Assembly: GCA_001556025.1 (NCBI GenBank)
Contig: LSIB01000142.1
Span: 1 to 7,565 of the forward strand
Direction: 5' to 3'
Origin: Rhizobiales bacterium CCH3-A5
Lineage (GTDB): Bacteria > Pseudomonadota > Alphaproteobacteria > Rhizobiales > Beijerinckiaceae
DNA: 7,565 nt
A program made the position numbers and the translations under genes. Of this stretch, positions 7,243-7,565 are shown in pieces. The first letter of the stretch is position 1, and every line of letters begins with the position of its first letter. The notes beneath the pieces were generated by a model. It ran no database searches. It saw only the letters and a program-made list of their open reading frames with translations, and had not been told where the DNA came from.

Positions 7243-7270
7243 TTGACGACGGCTTCTGCGTCTGTAGCAT
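7243..7270 (+). promoter_or_regulatory. Possible promoter of the window-end gene
   Basis: TTGACG (5 of 6 to the -35 consensus), a 16-bp spacer and TAGCAT (4 of 6 to the -10 consensus). The start of transcription would fall only a few bases before ATG 7280, making the mRNA nearly leaderless, which weakens the call because a GGGAGA ribosome-site-like sequence lies at 7272-7277. Confidence 0.25.
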
Positions 7271-7279
7271 TGGGAGACC

Positions 7280-7565
7280 ATGTCCCGTGCTGCATCATTA
7301 CAGTTCCTGGTCGCGCTAGCTTTTGCGGCCTGTCAGTCAGGATCCGCCAAAGCGTCAGACACTGGGAGCTATTGCCTCATCCATCATGACGGAGCGTCCG
7401 CCATCGCCTGCTATCGCCAGATCACTGAAGGCATGAAGGAGGATACGAGTTGGTGCCAGGGCCGCGGGCTCAAAGCGGTCCAAGAACTGCAGGCAAACAT
7501 CCGTAAGGGTTTGATGATGTGGACGCCCCCGCCCAACGGCGGCGCTATGGTGCCGATCCGGCTGC
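7280..7565 (+). CDS. Small exported, possibly lipid-anchored protein (partial, 3' end beyond window)
   Basis: An open frame from ATG 7280 runs uninterrupted for 95 codons to the window edge. It is preceded by GGGAGA (rather close, 2-3 nt) and by an in-frame TAG at 7265. The N terminus has a hydrophobic stretch LQFLVALAFAAC; C18 could be a lipidated cysteine, although Phe at -3 is a poor lipobox match, so a plain signal peptide with cleavage after ASA or AKA-like sites is also possible. The visible part contains C32, C43 and C57, suggesting disulfides in the envelope. I recognise no family. It is transcribed away from the leftward secreted operon, with about 370 bp between them, so it may share regulation or simply be a neighbour. 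Confidence 0.65.
   Translation, partial: MSRAASLQFLVALAFAACQSGSAKASDTGSYCLIHHDGASAIACYRQITEGMKEDTSWCQGRGLKAVQELQANIRKGLMMWTPPPNGGAMVPIRL

Larger units (their letters stand above)
6913..7279. other. Divergent intergenic region
   Basis: This 367-bp stretch separates the leftward operon from the rightward gene at the window end and should contain both promoters. Long open frames cross it, but they lack family resemblance. A weak imperfect inverted repeat occurs at 7075-7110 (CCGATG/CATCGG around GCGC-GGGT-GCGC); it is too loose to be called an operator. Confidence 0.5.

Overview
The window is GC-rich and reads like alphaproteobacterial DNA, most likely Hyphomicrobiales (for example Bosea- or Methylobacterium-like). 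This rests on composition, codon use and the style of the secreted proteins; no phylogenetic marker settles the genus.

Left part (1-1920) is a worn integration site. A serine-recombinase reading frame that lacks its catalytic domain runs rightward and ends inside a tRNA-Arg(CCG) gene on the opposite strand, so the tRNA supplies its last codons and stop. About 75 bp beyond the tRNA 5' end lies a second, inverted, imperfect copy of only the tRNA 3' half. Next is the C-terminal remnant of a large type IIL/MmeI-like DNA methyltransferase, cut off upstream and interrupted by an in-frame TAA. This fits a tRNA-borne hotspot used by more than one mobile or defence island and later rearranged.

A gene-poor spacer (1920-2266) separates this scar from the right part (2267-6912). 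That part holds two leftward genes with strong, nearly identical ribosome-binding sites, 47 bp apart, probably one operon. The first encodes a 1278-residue exported protein: signal peptide, peptidoglycan-binding domain, LprI-like (lysozyme-inhibitor) domain, three copies of a long unrecognised unit, and a separate C-terminal domain. The second encodes a 253-residue exported protein made of two copies of a four-cysteine domain. Together they suggest a cell-envelope function, possibly peptidoglycan or lysozyme related; that role is inferred from one recognised domain pair.

The right end (6913-7565) is a divergent promoter region followed by the start of a rightward gene for a small exported, possibly lipid-anchored, cysteine-containing protein that runs off the window.
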